A stretch of 50,495 nt of DNA from an uncultured Lachnospiraceae bacterium (GTDB lineage: Bacteria > Bacillota > Clostridia > Lachnospirales > Lachnospiraceae), in NCBI GenBank assembly GCA_946403625.1, contig CAMJAP010000012.1, forward strand, positions 1-50,495. The letters are read 5' to 3'. The position numbers and the translations under genes are program-made. Below are positions 1 to 8,287 of the stretch, in pieces (position 1 is the first letter of the stretch; the number at the start of each line of letters is the position of its first letter). The notes below the pieces were generated by a model. It was not told the DNA's origin. It saw nothing but the letters and a program-made list of their open reading frames with translations, and searched no databases.

Positions 1-12
1 ATTTGCTTATGA

Positions 13-48
13 ATCATCCAAAATGTTATTTTGGGTGATGATCTTTTT
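13..48 (+). terminator. Rho-independent terminator of an upstream gene outside the window
   Basis: A 12-bp stem (13-24 with 28-39, one T-G wobble, 3-nt loop) is followed by a five-T run at 44-48. It would end transcription entering from the left, isolating the LysR gene. Confidence 0.6.
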
Positions 49-170
49 GAATATTGAAAACAGAAATTCGGGAGGTGGAGAATGGATCTGAGGATTTTAA
101 ATTGGCACAGGGAAAGTATTGAGGCGAAAGACACTTTGCTTGTCTATGCATGTTGTTATAAAAAGAAACT

Positions 171-234
171 ATCACTATATATCAGAAAATGCGAAGTTGA
201 TACCATTGACACAGTAGGTAAATGATGATATTTT
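171..234 (+). promoter_or_regulatory. Promoter and shared operator-like element upstream of the LysR gene
   Basis: TTGACA at 206-211 is followed 17 nt later by a weak -10 (TATTTT, 229-234). The stretch 206-230 differs at only two of 25 positions from 24175-24199, ahead of the metY operon. ATCACT lies exactly 33 nt upstream of CATTGACA in both places (171 and 24140). Shared spacing suggests a common regulator, plausibly the LysR protein encoded next, but this is inference. Confidence 0.6.
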
Positions 235-305
235 TTCTCTATACGAGGGACAGCAAATGAAATAGGCGTAAAATTACCAAACGGAAGGATAAACAGGATA
301 GTGCT

Positions 306-1211
306 ATGAATTTAAAGCAGATGAAATATGTGCTGGAAGTAGCAAATGCACCATCTATTCATGAAGCGTCGACGAGATTGTTTATATCCCAGCCGGCGCT
401 TTCTTTGAGTATTCGTGATCTGGAGGATGAACTGGGAATTGTTATTTTTGACAGGACCAATAAGGGGATCAAGCTTACAGATCAGGGCAGGGAATTTGTT
501 ATTTATGCAAAAAGAGTAGTTGGTCAGTATGAAATACTGGAGAACCGGTATTTTTCAAAAGACCAGGATAAAGAGATTTTTTCGGTCTCAACGCAACATT
601 ACAATTTTGCGATCAAAGCGTTTACTACGGTTATCAAAAAACATAATCCGCAAAAGTATCTGTTTTCGGTTCATGAAACCAAGACAAAAGAGGTACTGGA
701 AGATGTCAGGGATCTGAAGAGTGAAGTTGGGATCATTGCTTTTTCGCGTGCAAACGAGCAGATGTTGAAAAAACTGTTTAAGGACTATCAGCTGGAATTT
801 ACGCCGCTGATGAAGAGAGATACTTTTGCTTATGTATGGAAAGATCATAAATTTGCCGGAAGAGAAGAGATCTCATTGGAGGAATTAAGGGATTATCCCT
901 GCGTTTCCTTTAATCAGAATGAAGAAGGGAATTATTATCTGACGGAGGAAGCACTGGCGGATTATGAATTTGATAAAACGATAAAATCCGATGACCGTGC
1001 TACGACGATGGAGATCCTTGCGGATCTTGGTGGATATTCGATCGGGACGGGTGTTCTTGCTTGGGAAGATGCGATATTGCAGGGGCTGGTATCGATCAAA
1101 CTGAAAGAAGAAGATCCGTTACTGATCGGTTATATTATTCGTAAAGGCCATTCTTTATCTTCGTACGGAAAGGATTATCTGGAAGAATTGCTCAAGTACA
1201 AGGAATTATAA
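306..1211 (+). CDS. LysR-family transcriptional regulator of the sulfur island
   Basis: This 301-residue protein has the standard LysR layout: an N-terminal winged helix-turn-helix (about residues 1-60, including the typical SQPALSLSIRDLE stretch) and a C-terminal effector-binding domain of the periplasmic-binding fold (about 90-300). Its length is normal for the family. It stands first and alone, bounded by a terminator at 1242-1269, directly ahead of the sulfate-uptake operon and in the same orientation. That fits a CysB/CysL-like sulfur regulator, although the effector (for example O-acetylserine) cannot be read from the sequence. The ATG at 306 has an AGGA seven bases upstream. Its promoter shares a long element with the metY operon promoter, so autoregulation and control of both operons are plausible. 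Confidence 0.85.
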   Translation: MNLKQMKYVLEVANAPSIHEASTRLFISQPALSLSIRDLEDELGIVIFDRTNKGIKLTDQGREFVIYAKRVVGQYEILENRYFSKDQDKEIFSVSTQHYNFAIKAFTTVIKKHNPQKYLFSVHETKTKEVLEDVRDLKSEVGIIAFSRANEQMLKKLFKDYQLEFTPLMKRDTFAYVWKDHKFAGREEISLEELRDYPCVSFNQNEEGNYYLTEEALADYEFDKTIKSDDRATTMEILADLGGYSIGTGVLAWEDAILQGLVSIKLKEEDPLLIGYIIRKGHSLSSYGKDYLEELLKYKEL

Positions 1212-1241
1212 AAGTACATAAAAAGTTGGTGTATATGTATG

Positions 1242-1269
1242 CTGCATAAGAAATCTTATGCAGTTTTTT
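1242..1269 (+). terminator. Terminator after the LysR gene
   Basis: Perfect 9-bp stem (1242-1250 with 1255-1263), 4-nt loop AAAT, and six T at 1264-1269. Confidence 0.9.
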
Positions 1270-1286
1270 ATTGGAAAGAATTGGCT

Positions 1287-1353
1287 ATAAGTGACATTTA
1301 TTGCTCACGATAATTTAAAACGATTTTTCAAGAATAAAATCCTATGATAGAAT
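1287..1353 (+). promoter_or_regulatory. LysR-type box and promoter of the sulfate-uptake operon
   Basis: ATAAGTGACATTTAT at 1287-1301 is a 15-bp palindrome with a single mismatched pair, the form expected of a LysR-type recognition box. A -10-like TAGAAT lies at 1348-1353, with only a poor -35 (TTTTTC at 1324-1329, 18-nt spacer). A weak -35 beside a LysR box suits an activator-dependent promoter. The binding protein itself is not proven. Confidence 0.5.
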
Positions 1354-1403
1354 TTCGAATCACAAAAAAGGAAAATGATCAGACAGAAACGGAGGAAAAA
1401 GTT

Positions 1404-2486
1404 ATGAAAAAAAGGATCACAGCAATTTTATTAACCGGTATACTGACAGTTTCGTCACTGTCTGCATGTGGTACGGATGTCGCGAGTGCTAATGCTGCAG
1501 ATGCCGAAAAGAAAGAAGCAATTGAACTGACCAATGTGTCTTACGATCCGACCAGAGAATTGTATGCAGCATACAATCAGGTGTTTGAAGCGTACTATGA
1601 AGAAAACTTCGGGCAGAAGATCACAGTTACACAGTCGCATGGCGGTTCCGGTAAGCAGGCGCTGGAAGTAGCGAACGGTCTTGAAGCGGATGTGGTAACA
1701 CTTGCATTGGAAGGTGATGTACAGGTGGTTGCAGATGCAGGGCTGATCGAAGATGGGTTTACTTCGGAGTTTGATCTGGACAGTTCCCCTTATACTTCAA
1801 CAATCGTTTTTCTGGTTCGGTCCGGAAATCCGAAGTCGATCTATGATTGGGATGATCTGATCCGCGAAGATGTAGGTGTCATCACACCGAATCCTAAAAC
1901 ATCAGGAGGTGCAATGTGGAATTATCTTGCAGCCTGGTACTACTTTGAACAGCAGGGACAGAGCGAAGAAGAGATCTTGGCATCGATCAGGAAACTGTAC
2001 GGTAATGTAGTGGTTCTGGATTCGGGTGCAAGAGGAGCTACCACCTCATTTGTAGAAAATAAGCAGGGCGATGTCTTGCTTGCCTGGGAAAATGAAGCAT
2101 TTCTTTCGTTGAAAGAGTATCCGGGAGAATACGAGATCGTGGTTCCGTCCGTATCGATCCTTTGCCAGCCGACAGTAGCGGTGGTTGATGAAGTGGCGAA
2201 AAAACACGGAACAGAAGCAGCTGCAAAAGAATATTTGAGCTATCTGTATTCGGAAGCTGCGCAGGAGATCGAGGCGCAGAATTTCTATCGCCCGAGTAAT
2301 AAGGAAGTATACAACAAGTATGTATTTTCAGCAGAATCCAATACCATTACGGAAGTACCTGCAGACGGAAAGTGGATCAATGACAATATCACACTTACCA
2401 ACATAGAGCATTTCGGCGGATGGGCAGAAGCAAGAGCAAAACACTTTGCGGATGGTGCGAACTTTGATCAGATTTATGAGCAGTAA
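1404..2486 (+). CDS. sbp: Sulfate ABC transporter substrate-binding lipoprotein
   Basis: This 360-residue protein captures sulfate (or thiosulfate) outside the membrane for the CysTWA importer encoded next. The start is taken at the ATG at 1404, which has GGAGG nine bases upstream and begins a clean signal peptide; the upstream in-frame ATG at 1344 has no ribosome-binding site. Residues 1-22 form a lipoprotein signal ending in LSAC with Cys22 as lipid anchor. The mature part has hallmarks of the Sbp/CysP family: SHGGSGKQ near the N-terminus, a TPNPKTSGGA-type sulfate-binding loop in the middle, and FYRPSN near the C-terminus. It is followed by a strong hairpin (2546-2584) before the permease genes. 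Confidence 0.92.
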   Translation: MKKRITAILLTGILTVSSLSACGTDVASANAADAEKKEAIELTNVSYDPTRELYAAYNQVFEAYYEENFGQKITVTQSHGGSGKQALEVANGLEADVVTLALEGDVQVVADAGLIEDGFTSEFDLDSSPYTSTIVFLVRSGNPKSIYDWDDLIREDVGVITPNPKTSGGAMWNYLAAWYYFEQQGQSEEEILASIRKLYGNVVVLDSGARGATTSFVENKQGDVLLAWENEAFLSLKEYPGEYEIVVPSVSILCQPTVAVVDEVAKKHGTEAAAKEYLSYLYSEAAQEIEAQNFYRPSNKEVYNKYVFSAESNTITEVPADGKWINDNITLTNIEHFGGWAEARAKHFADGANFDQIYEQ

Positions 2487-2545
2487 GAAACAGAAGTAAG
2501 ATCAAAGGAATTTTTCAGAATAGTTAAGATCATAAAAAGTTTTTG

Positions 2546-2584
2546 ACACTGTGCCTTGGATCCTGCGATTCGAAGGCACAGTGT
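2546..2584 (+). promoter_or_regulatory. Intercistronic hairpin between the binding protein and cysT
   Basis: A perfect 12-bp stem (2546-2557 with 2573-2584) with a 15-nt loop is not followed by a T run. Such hairpins after the binding-protein gene of ABC operons commonly protect the upstream mRNA and give excess binding protein; partial termination is the alternative. Confidence 0.65.
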
Positions 2585-2606
2585 TGTTTACCGGAGGGCG
2601 ATGGCG

Positions 2607-3437
2607 ATGAAGAAAAAAAGTATAATACCGGGTTTTGGATTATCATTTGGAATTACGATAACGATCCTGTCCGTGATCGTTATCTTGCCCATGTGTTCTC
2701 TGGTAGTATTTGCATCAAAACTTTCTTTCTCGGAATTTTTGTATACGATCAGCCGTCCGCGTATTATGTCGGGATATTTCGTAAGTATATCGACCGCTTT
2801 TTTTGCATCGCTGATCAATGCGGTGATGGGATTGGTTCTTGCCTGGGTGCTGGTAAGGTATGAGTTTCCGGGAAAACGGTTTCTGGATGGTATTATCGAA
2901 CTGCCTTTTGCATTACCGACGGCAGTCGCCGGTATATCCCTGACGCACATGACAACTACTAACGGATGTGTAGGAAAGATCTTTTATGATCTGTTTGGTA
3001 TCCGTATTGCATATACACGGCTTGGTATCACGATTGCCCTGATCTTTATAGGGATCCCGTTTGTGGTGCGTTCGATACAGCCGGTTTTGGAAAAGATCGA
3101 TCTTCAATACGAGGAAGCGGCATATATCCTCGGAGCAGATCGTAAGACTACTTTTCGTAAAGTGATTTTTCCGGAGATACTGCCGGCTTTAATCTCGGGG
3201 TTTACACTGGCATTTGCCAGATGTATCGGAGAATACGGAAGTGTCGTGTTTATCGCAGGTAACACACCTTATGAAACAGAGATCGTACCGTTGCTTATTA
3301 TGGCGGAACTGCAGGAATTCGATTACTCCGCAGCCACATCGATCGCACTGGTAATGTTGTTCATAGCCTTTGTAATATTGTCGGTGAATGCGATCATTCA
3401 AAGCAGAGTATCGCGCAGGGTGAGTGGGATCTCATAA
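2607..3437 (+). CDS. cysT: Sulfate ABC transporter permease CysT
   Basis: One of the two membrane subunits of the sulfate importer, 276 residues with about six hydrophobic helices. The conserved cytoplasmic EAA loop that docks on CysA is visible (EEAAYILGADRKTTFRKV, then PEILPALISG). The ATG at 2607 is chosen because GGAGGG lies nine bases upstream; in-frame starts at 2556 and 2601 are either inside the hairpin or too close to the ribosome-binding site. It pairs with CysW, which starts just after it. Confidence 0.9.
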   Translation: MKKKSIIPGFGLSFGITITILSVIVILPMCSLVVFASKLSFSEFLYTISRPRIMSGYFVSISTAFFASLINAVMGLVLAWVLVRYEFPGKRFLDGIIELPFALPTAVAGISLTHMTTTNGCVGKIFYDLFGIRIAYTRLGITIALIFIGIPFVVRSIQPVLEKIDLQYEEAAYILGADRKTTFRKVIFPEILPALISGFTLAFARCIGEYGSVVFIAGNTPYETEIVPLLIMAELQEFDYSAATSIALVMLFIAFVILSVNAIIQSRVSRRVSGIS

Positions 3438-3450
3438 GGAGGTTATTGAG

Positions 3451-4269
3451 ATGGAGATACGAAAAGACAGCGGGATCATGAAATGGATTTTGATCGGGAT
3501 CAGTTTTCTGTTTCTCGGTGTATTTCTTTTACTTCCGCTTTTTTATATTATCGCAACAGCTTTTCGCGATGGTATCGGAGGATATCTCGTTGCGGTTACG
3601 GATGAATATGCGATAAAAGCAGCTTTGCTGACACTTAAGGCTACATTGATCTCTGTTTTGATCAATACTTTTTTCGGTCTTGCAGCGGCCTGGTGTCTGA
3701 CGAAATTTGCTTTCAAAGGAAAGAAGATCCTTTCGACATTTATTGATCTGCCGGTGACCGTATCACCGATCATTGCCGGACTGATCTATGTTCTGACATT
3801 CGGAAGACAGGGAATTTTGTATAAATATCTGGATCCGTATGGCATTCAGATCATTTTTGCGGTTCCCGGTATCGTACTTGCGACGATATTTGTTACCTTT
3901 CCGTTTATCTCCAGAGAGTTGATCCCGGTACTGACTGCGCAGGGCACAGATGAAGAAGAAGCGGCAGCATTGATGGGAGCGAAGACTTTTACGATCTTTC
4001 GTAAGGTGACATTGCCGCATATTAAATGGGCACTATTATACGGCGTTGTTTTGTGTACGGCCAGAGCGATGGGAGAATTCGGAGCAGTTTCGGTATTGTC
4101 CGGTCATCTGCGCGGGAAAACCAATACGCTTCCGTTATATATAGAATTGTTGTATCAGGGGTACGATTTTACAGGTGCATTTGCAGCTTCCTCTATTCTT
4201 GTGATCATGGCGATCATCATACTGATATTGAGACTGCTGTTGCAAAACAAGGGTAAGAGAGAGGTATAA
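3451..4269 (+). CDS. cysW: Sulfate ABC transporter permease CysW
   Basis: Second membrane subunit of the sulfate importer, 272 residues with six predicted helices. The EAA loop (EEEAAALMGAKTFTIFRKVTLP) and the following LLYGVVLCTARAMGEFGAVSV segment are typical of CysW. The ATG at 3451 is preceded by AAGGAGG at normal spacing; the longer frame with a GTG at 3424 would overlap cysT and lacks a good site. The stop is three bases from cysA, so the operon is tightly coupled. Confidence 0.9.
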   Translation: MEIRKDSGIMKWILIGISFLFLGVFLLLPLFYIIATAFRDGIGGYLVAVTDEYAIKAALLTLKATLISVLINTFFGLAAAWCLTKFAFKGKKILSTFIDLPVTVSPIIAGLIYVLTFGRQGILYKYLDPYGIQIIFAVPGIVLATIFVTFPFISRELIPVLTAQGTDEEEAAALMGAKTFTIFRKVTLPHIKWALLYGVVLCTARAMGEFGAVSVLSGHLRGKTNTLPLYIELLYQGYDFTGAFAASSILVIMAIIILILRLLLQNKGKREV

Positions 4270-4272
4270 GAG

Positions 4273-5358
4273 ATGAGTGAACAGATTGAAAACGCAAAGT
4301 CCTATGTGGAACTGAAAGATATCAACAAACATTTCAGGGATTTTCATGCATCAAAGGATGTGAATATTTCCATACCGAAAGGAAAACTGGTGGCACTGCT
4401 GGGGCCTTCCGGAAGCGGAAAGACTACAATATTGCGAATGATCGCAGGTTTGGAACATCCGGATTCCGGAGAGATCTGGATCGACGGAAAAAAAGTGAAT
4501 GATGTTCCCGGAAGTGAAAGAGGCGTAGGATTTGTCTTTCAGAGTTACGCATTGTTCCGGTATATGACGGTATTTGAAAATATCGCCTTTGGATTGCGAT
4601 TAAAGAAAACACCGGAAAATGAGATCAAAGAAAAAGTCACAGAATTGCTTAAATTGATCAGTTGTGAAGGTTTGGAGAAACGATATCCGAGCGAATTGTC
4701 CGGCGGACAGCGTCAGAGAGTTGCTTTTGCGCGAGCGCTTGCACCGAATCCGCAATTACTGCTTTTGGATGAGCCGTTTGCGGCAATCGATGCCAAAGTC
4801 CGTTTGGAGCTGCGTACCTGGTTAAAGGAAATGATCACCAAACTCCATATCACAAGCATTTTTGTTACCCATGATCAGGATGAAGCAATCGAGGTTGCAG
4901 ATGAGATCATTGTGACGAATCAGGGCAGGGTGGAACAGTCCGGTAGTCCGCAGGAGTTATACAGCCGTCCTGCAACACCGTTTGTTGCACAGTTTATCGG
5001 CAATTCCGTTCCGGTAAAAAATTTCGAGAGGTTCAAGCATTTTGAGCGTAATGATGATGATGTAACGGCAATCCTGCGGCCGGAGTTTGTAAGTGTATTT
5101 AAAGAGGGAGAACATGTACAATACGCAAATTCTGCAGAGCAGGCCGTGGTGGAAGATATCATATTCCGGGGGAGCAGTCTGGAAATAAGATTTCGCTTAC
5201 ATGAGAACTTGATATCGGCGTACCGCAGTATCAATGAGGCGCCGATCGAGATCGGAGAAAAAGTAAATGCCTTTATATACAGGATGTTTGTGATCAAAGG
5301 AGAAGAAATATCGCTTGTGAATAATCTGTCGATCAAACAGGAATCAGTGATCATCTGA
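4273..5358 (+). CDS. cysA: Sulfate ABC transporter ATPase CysA
   Basis: The 361-residue ATPase drives sulfate import through CysTW. Walker A is GPSGSGKT at residues 44-51, the Q-loop is in [21 protein letters not shown], the signature is [16 protein letters not shown], and Walker B is [12 protein letters not shown] followed by the switch histidine in FVTHDQDEA. About 100 C-terminal residues form the TOBE-like regulatory domain usual for CysA/ModC/MalK. It follows cysW by three bases and precedes the APS reductase genes by 15 bases, so uptake and reduction of sulfate are co-transcribed. Confidence 0.92.
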   Translation: MSEQIENAKSYVELKDINKHFRDFHASKDVNISIPKGKLVALLGPSGSGKTTILRMIAGLEHPDSGEIWIDGKKVNDVPGSERGVGFVFQSYALFRYMTVFENIAFGLRLKKTPENEIKEKVTELLKLISCEGLEKRYPSELSGGQRQRVAFARALAPNPQLLLLDEPFAAIDAKVRLELRTWLKEMITKLHITSIFVTHDQDEAIEVADEIIVTNQGRVEQSGSPQELYSRPATPFVAQFIGNSVPVKNFERFKHFERNDDDVTAILRPEFVSVFKEGEHVQYANSAEQAVVEDIIFRGSSLEIRFRLHENLISAYRSINEAPIEIGEKVNAFIYRMFVIKGEEISLVNNLSIKQESVII

Positions 5359-5373
5359 CCGGAGGAAATCAAT

Positions 5374-7056
5374 TTGGAGAAAAAGATTGTAGATACAGAT
5401 GTATTGATCATAGGAGGCGGGACCGCCGGCTGTTATGCAGGGATCAAACTCGGAGAAAGCAGTGATCTGAATATTGCGGTTGTGGATAAAGCGGCGATCA
5501 AAAGAAGCGGATGTCTTGCAGCCGGAGTCAATGCGCTGAATGCCTATATTACGGAGGGGCATAAACCGATCGACTATGTCCGGTATGCATCCAATGATGC
5601 AAACGGGATCGTGCGTGAGGATCTGCTTCTTGATATATCGGAGAGACTAAACCATGTTACTGAGGATATGGAGAAACGTGGACTCACGATATTAAAAGAT
5701 AAAAACGGTAAATATGTTTCCAGAGGATGGAGAAACTTAAAGATCAACGGTGAGAATATCAAACCGATACTGGAAGCAGAACTGAGGAAGCAGAAAAATG
5801 TAACCGTGTATGAGCATATCAATATTACGGATCTGCGATATGACAATCGTATAAAGGGAGCATACGGTTTTGGAATTCAGGACGGCTGCTATTATGTATT
5901 TCGTGCAAAGGCAGTGCTGGTAGCAACGGGAGGTGCAGCGGGCATCTATCGCCCGAACAATCCGGAAAGAATGGCACATCAGATGTGGTACAGTCCGTTC
6001 AATACGGGAGCCGGTTATAGTATGGGAATATTGGCCGGCGCAGAGATGACGACCTTTGAGATGCGTTTCATAGCACTCCGGTGCAAAGATACGATCGCAC
6101 CTACCGGAACATTGGCGCAGGGCGTAGGAGCAAAACAGCTGAATTCCGAAGGTGAGATCTATGAGGAAAAATACGGACTTACCACTTCGCAAAGACTGTG
6201 GGGAACCGTAGTGGAAAACCTGGAGGGACGAGGGCCATGCTATCTGAAAACAACCGGTATAGACGCGCAAAAGGAAAAAGATCTTTATCATGCCTATTTG
6301 AATATGGCACCGCTGCAGACATTAAAATGGGTGACATCAAAAGGACCTGCAACGGAAGATGTTGAGATTGAAGGTACCGAACCATATATTGTCGGCGGAC
6401 ATACGGCGAGTGGATACTGGGTGGATCGTGAACGAATGACTACTCTTCCGGGGCTGTTCGCTGCAGGAGATGTGGCCGGAGGGGCACCGCAGAAGTATGT
6501 GACCGGAGCACTTGCAGAAGGTGAGATCGCTGCGGAAGGGATCCTTCACTATCTGCAGGAAAACGAATACAGAAAGAGTAATGAAGAGCATCTCATAAAA
6601 CAGTCTGAAGAAAAGCAGAAAGAATATGAAAAACATTTATCCGCGGATGCGGCAGAAGAGGGTGCCATACGGTATGAAGTAAAAGAGCTGGAGATCGCTA
6701 TGCAAAAGATCATGGACGAATATGCAGGAGGGATCCGGACCAATTACCGATATACGGCACATGGATTGGATACAGCAGATCAAAAGATCCGGGAGTTGAT
6801 CGGAATGTTGGATCGAACAAGGAACAAAGATACTTACGATCTTTTAAAACTATATGAACTGAGAGAACGGCTCATTGTATCACATGTTCTGATCGCGCAC
6901 CTGAGGGCCAGAAAAGAAACAAGGTGGCATGGATTTCAGGAGAATGCCGATCATCCGGAGATCCTTGAAGAGTATAACTGTTATATCAATTCTGTTTTGG
7001 AAGAGGATGAGATTAAGATACAGAAACGAGATTTGATCAAGGTGGAAAACAGATGA
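5374..7056 (+). CDS. aprA: Adenylylsulfate (APS) reductase alpha subunit, FAD protein
   Basis: AprA reduces APS to sulfite and AMP at an FAD; electrons come through AprB. The 560-residue protein belongs to the fumarate-reductase/succinate-dehydrogenase flavoprotein family: the dinucleotide motif IIGGGTAGCYAG at residues 12-23, a second flavin stretch (LPGLFAAGDVAGG), and AprA-like segments FEMRFIALRCKD and VGGHTASGYWVD that correspond to the substrate-contacting regions. It is shorter than the usual dissimilatory AprA (roughly 620-660). The start is a TTG at 5374, fixed by GGAGG at 5361-5365; no in-frame ATG fits. It overlaps aprB by four bases (ATGA). No dissimilatory partners (QmoABC, DsrAB) occur here, so the role is probably assimilatory. 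Confidence 0.88.
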   Translation: MEKKIVDTDVLIIGGGTAGCYAGIKLGESSDLNIAVVDKAAIKRSGCLAAGVNALNAYITEGHKPIDYVRYASNDANGIVREDLLLDISERLNHVTEDMEKRGLTILKDKNGKYVSRGWRNLKINGENIKPILEAELRKQKNVTVYEHINITDLRYDNRIKGAYGFGIQDGCYYVFRAKAVLVATGGAAGIYRPNNPERMAHQMWYSPFNTGAGYSMGILAGAEMTTFEMRFIALRCKDTIAPTGTLAQGVGAKQLNSEGEIYEEKYGLTTSQRLWGTVVENLEGRGPCYLKTTGIDAQKEKDLYHAYLNMAPLQTLKWVTSKGPATEDVEIEGTEPYIVGGHTASGYWVDRERMTTLPGLFAAGDVAGGAPQKYVTGALAEGEIAAEGILHYLQENEYRKSNEEHLIKQSEEKQKEYEKHLSADAAEEGAIRYEVKELEIAMQKIMDEYAGGIRTNYRYTAHGLDTADQKIRELIGMLDRTRNKDTYDLLKLYELRERLIVSHVLIAHLRARKETRWHGFQENADHPEILEEYNCYINSVLEEDEIKIQKRDLIKVENR

Positions 7057-7367
7057 GTATAGTGATCGACAAAACAAAATGTGTGGGTTGCGGGAAGTGC
7101 GTTCATATCTGTCCGGGAAATGTGTTGCGGCAGGATGTGCAGAAAAAGGCATATCCGGAAGATCCGTCGGATTGCTGGAGCTGCGTATCGTGTATGAAAG
7201 AATGTCCTGTGCAGGCGATTTCAATACTTCTTCCTATGGAGATCAGCGCCGGCGGGGGAAGGATGAAGATTCGCCGGGACGGAAATATTACTGCGTGGGA
7301 GATGGAAAAGACAGATGGTGAAAAGATCGTGATCACAACGGATACAAATGAGGCAAATAAATACTGA
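7053..7367 (+). CDS. aprB: APS reductase beta subunit, two-cluster ferredoxin
   Basis: A 104-residue ferredoxin-like subunit that passes electrons to the FAD of AprA. Two CxxCxxCxxxC motifs are visible: Cys10/13/16/20 and Cys41/44/47/51, both ending in CP. The roughly 40-residue C-terminal tail resembles the extension by which AprB wraps around AprA. The four-base ATGA overlap with aprA indicates translational coupling, and cysD follows after 13 bases. Confidence 0.88.
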   Translation: MSIVIDKTKCVGCGKCVHICPGNVLRQDVQKKAYPEDPSDCWSCVSCMKECPVQAISILLPMEISAGGGRMKIRRDGNITAWEMEKTDGEKIVITTDTNEANKY

Positions 7368-7380
7368 GGAGAGTGGAAGT

Positions 7381-8286
7381 ATGGGAAGAAATCTGACACA
7401 TTTGGATGTATTGGAAGCAGAAGCAATCTATATTATCCGGGAAGTAGCGGCAGAGTGCGAGAAACCCGTGATGCTCTATTCCATAGGAAAAGACAGTTCG
7501 GTGATGCTGCATCTTGCAATGAAGGCATTTTATCCGGAGAAACCGCCTTTTCCGTTTCTGCATATTGATACCACATGGAAATTTAAAGAAATGATCCGGT
7601 TTCGAGATGAAACAGCAAAACGATATGGGATCGAGATGAAAGTACATATCAATGAAGAAGGCGTAAAACAGGGGATCAATCCGTTTGATCACGGATCATC
7701 CTATACGGATATTATGAAAACCCAGGCGCTTAAGCAGGCGCTGACGGCGGGGGGGTATACCGCCGCATTTGGCGGAGGCAGAAGGGATGAGGAAAAGTCC
7801 AGGGCAAAAGAAAGGATCTTTTCTTTCCGAAACAGTGCGCATGGATGGGATCCCAAGAACCAGCGGCCGGAGATGTGGAAGCTGTATAATACCAGGATCC
7901 ATAAAGGAGAGAGTATCCGGGTATTTCCGTTATCCAACTGGACGGAGAAAGATATCTGGCAGTACATCAAACGGGAGGACATACCGATCGTACCGTTGTA
8001 TTATGCCGCGGAACGTCCGTGTGTCGAGAGAGACGGCCAGCTGATCATGGTGGATGACGAGAGAATGCGACTGTTGCCGGGAGAAGAGGTTCAGGTGAAA
8101 AAGATCCGTTTCCGTACACTTGGCTGTTATCCTCTGACCGGTGGATTTGAATCGGATGCCGTGACGATCGATGAAGTGATCGATGAAACGCTTTCCGCGG
8201 TGGACTCCGAAAGAACCACTCGTGTGATCGATTCCGACAGCGGAGCCGGAAGTATGGAGCGAAGAAAGAAAGAGGGGTATTTTTAG
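7381..8286 (+). CDS. cysD: ATP sulfurylase small subunit CysD
   Basis: CysD adenylates sulfate with ATP to give APS, driven by GTP hydrolysis in CysN. The 301-residue protein has the PP-loop motif SIGKDSS at residues 34-40, the [19 protein letters not shown] stretch and the C-terminal [12 protein letters not shown] typical of CysD. The ATG at 7381 is used because GAGGAGAG lies upstream; the in-frame ATG at 7348 lies inside aprB with no ribosome-binding site. cysN starts two bases after the stop. Confidence 0.95.
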   Translation: MGRNLTHLDVLEAEAIYIIREVAAECEKPVMLYSIGKDSSVMLHLAMKAFYPEKPPFPFLHIDTTWKFKEMIRFRDETAKRYGIEMKVHINEEGVKQGINPFDHGSSYTDIMKTQALKQALTAGGYTAAFGGGRRDEEKSRAKERIFSFRNSAHGWDPKNQRPEMWKLYNTRIHKGESIRVFPLSNWTEKDIWQYIKREDIPIVPLYYAAERPCVERDGQLIMVDDERMRLLPGEEVQVKKIRFRTLGCYPLTGGFESDAVTIDEVIDETLSAVDSERTTRVIDSDSGAGSMERRKKEGYF

Positions 8287-8287
8287 G

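Noticed and set aside
82..225. A 47-codon frame with GGGAGGTGGAG upstream, containing a Cys-Cys pair
   Set aside because: It runs through the conserved promoter element upstream of the LysR gene and has no terminator behind it. It is probably chance, although the ribosome-binding site is good.
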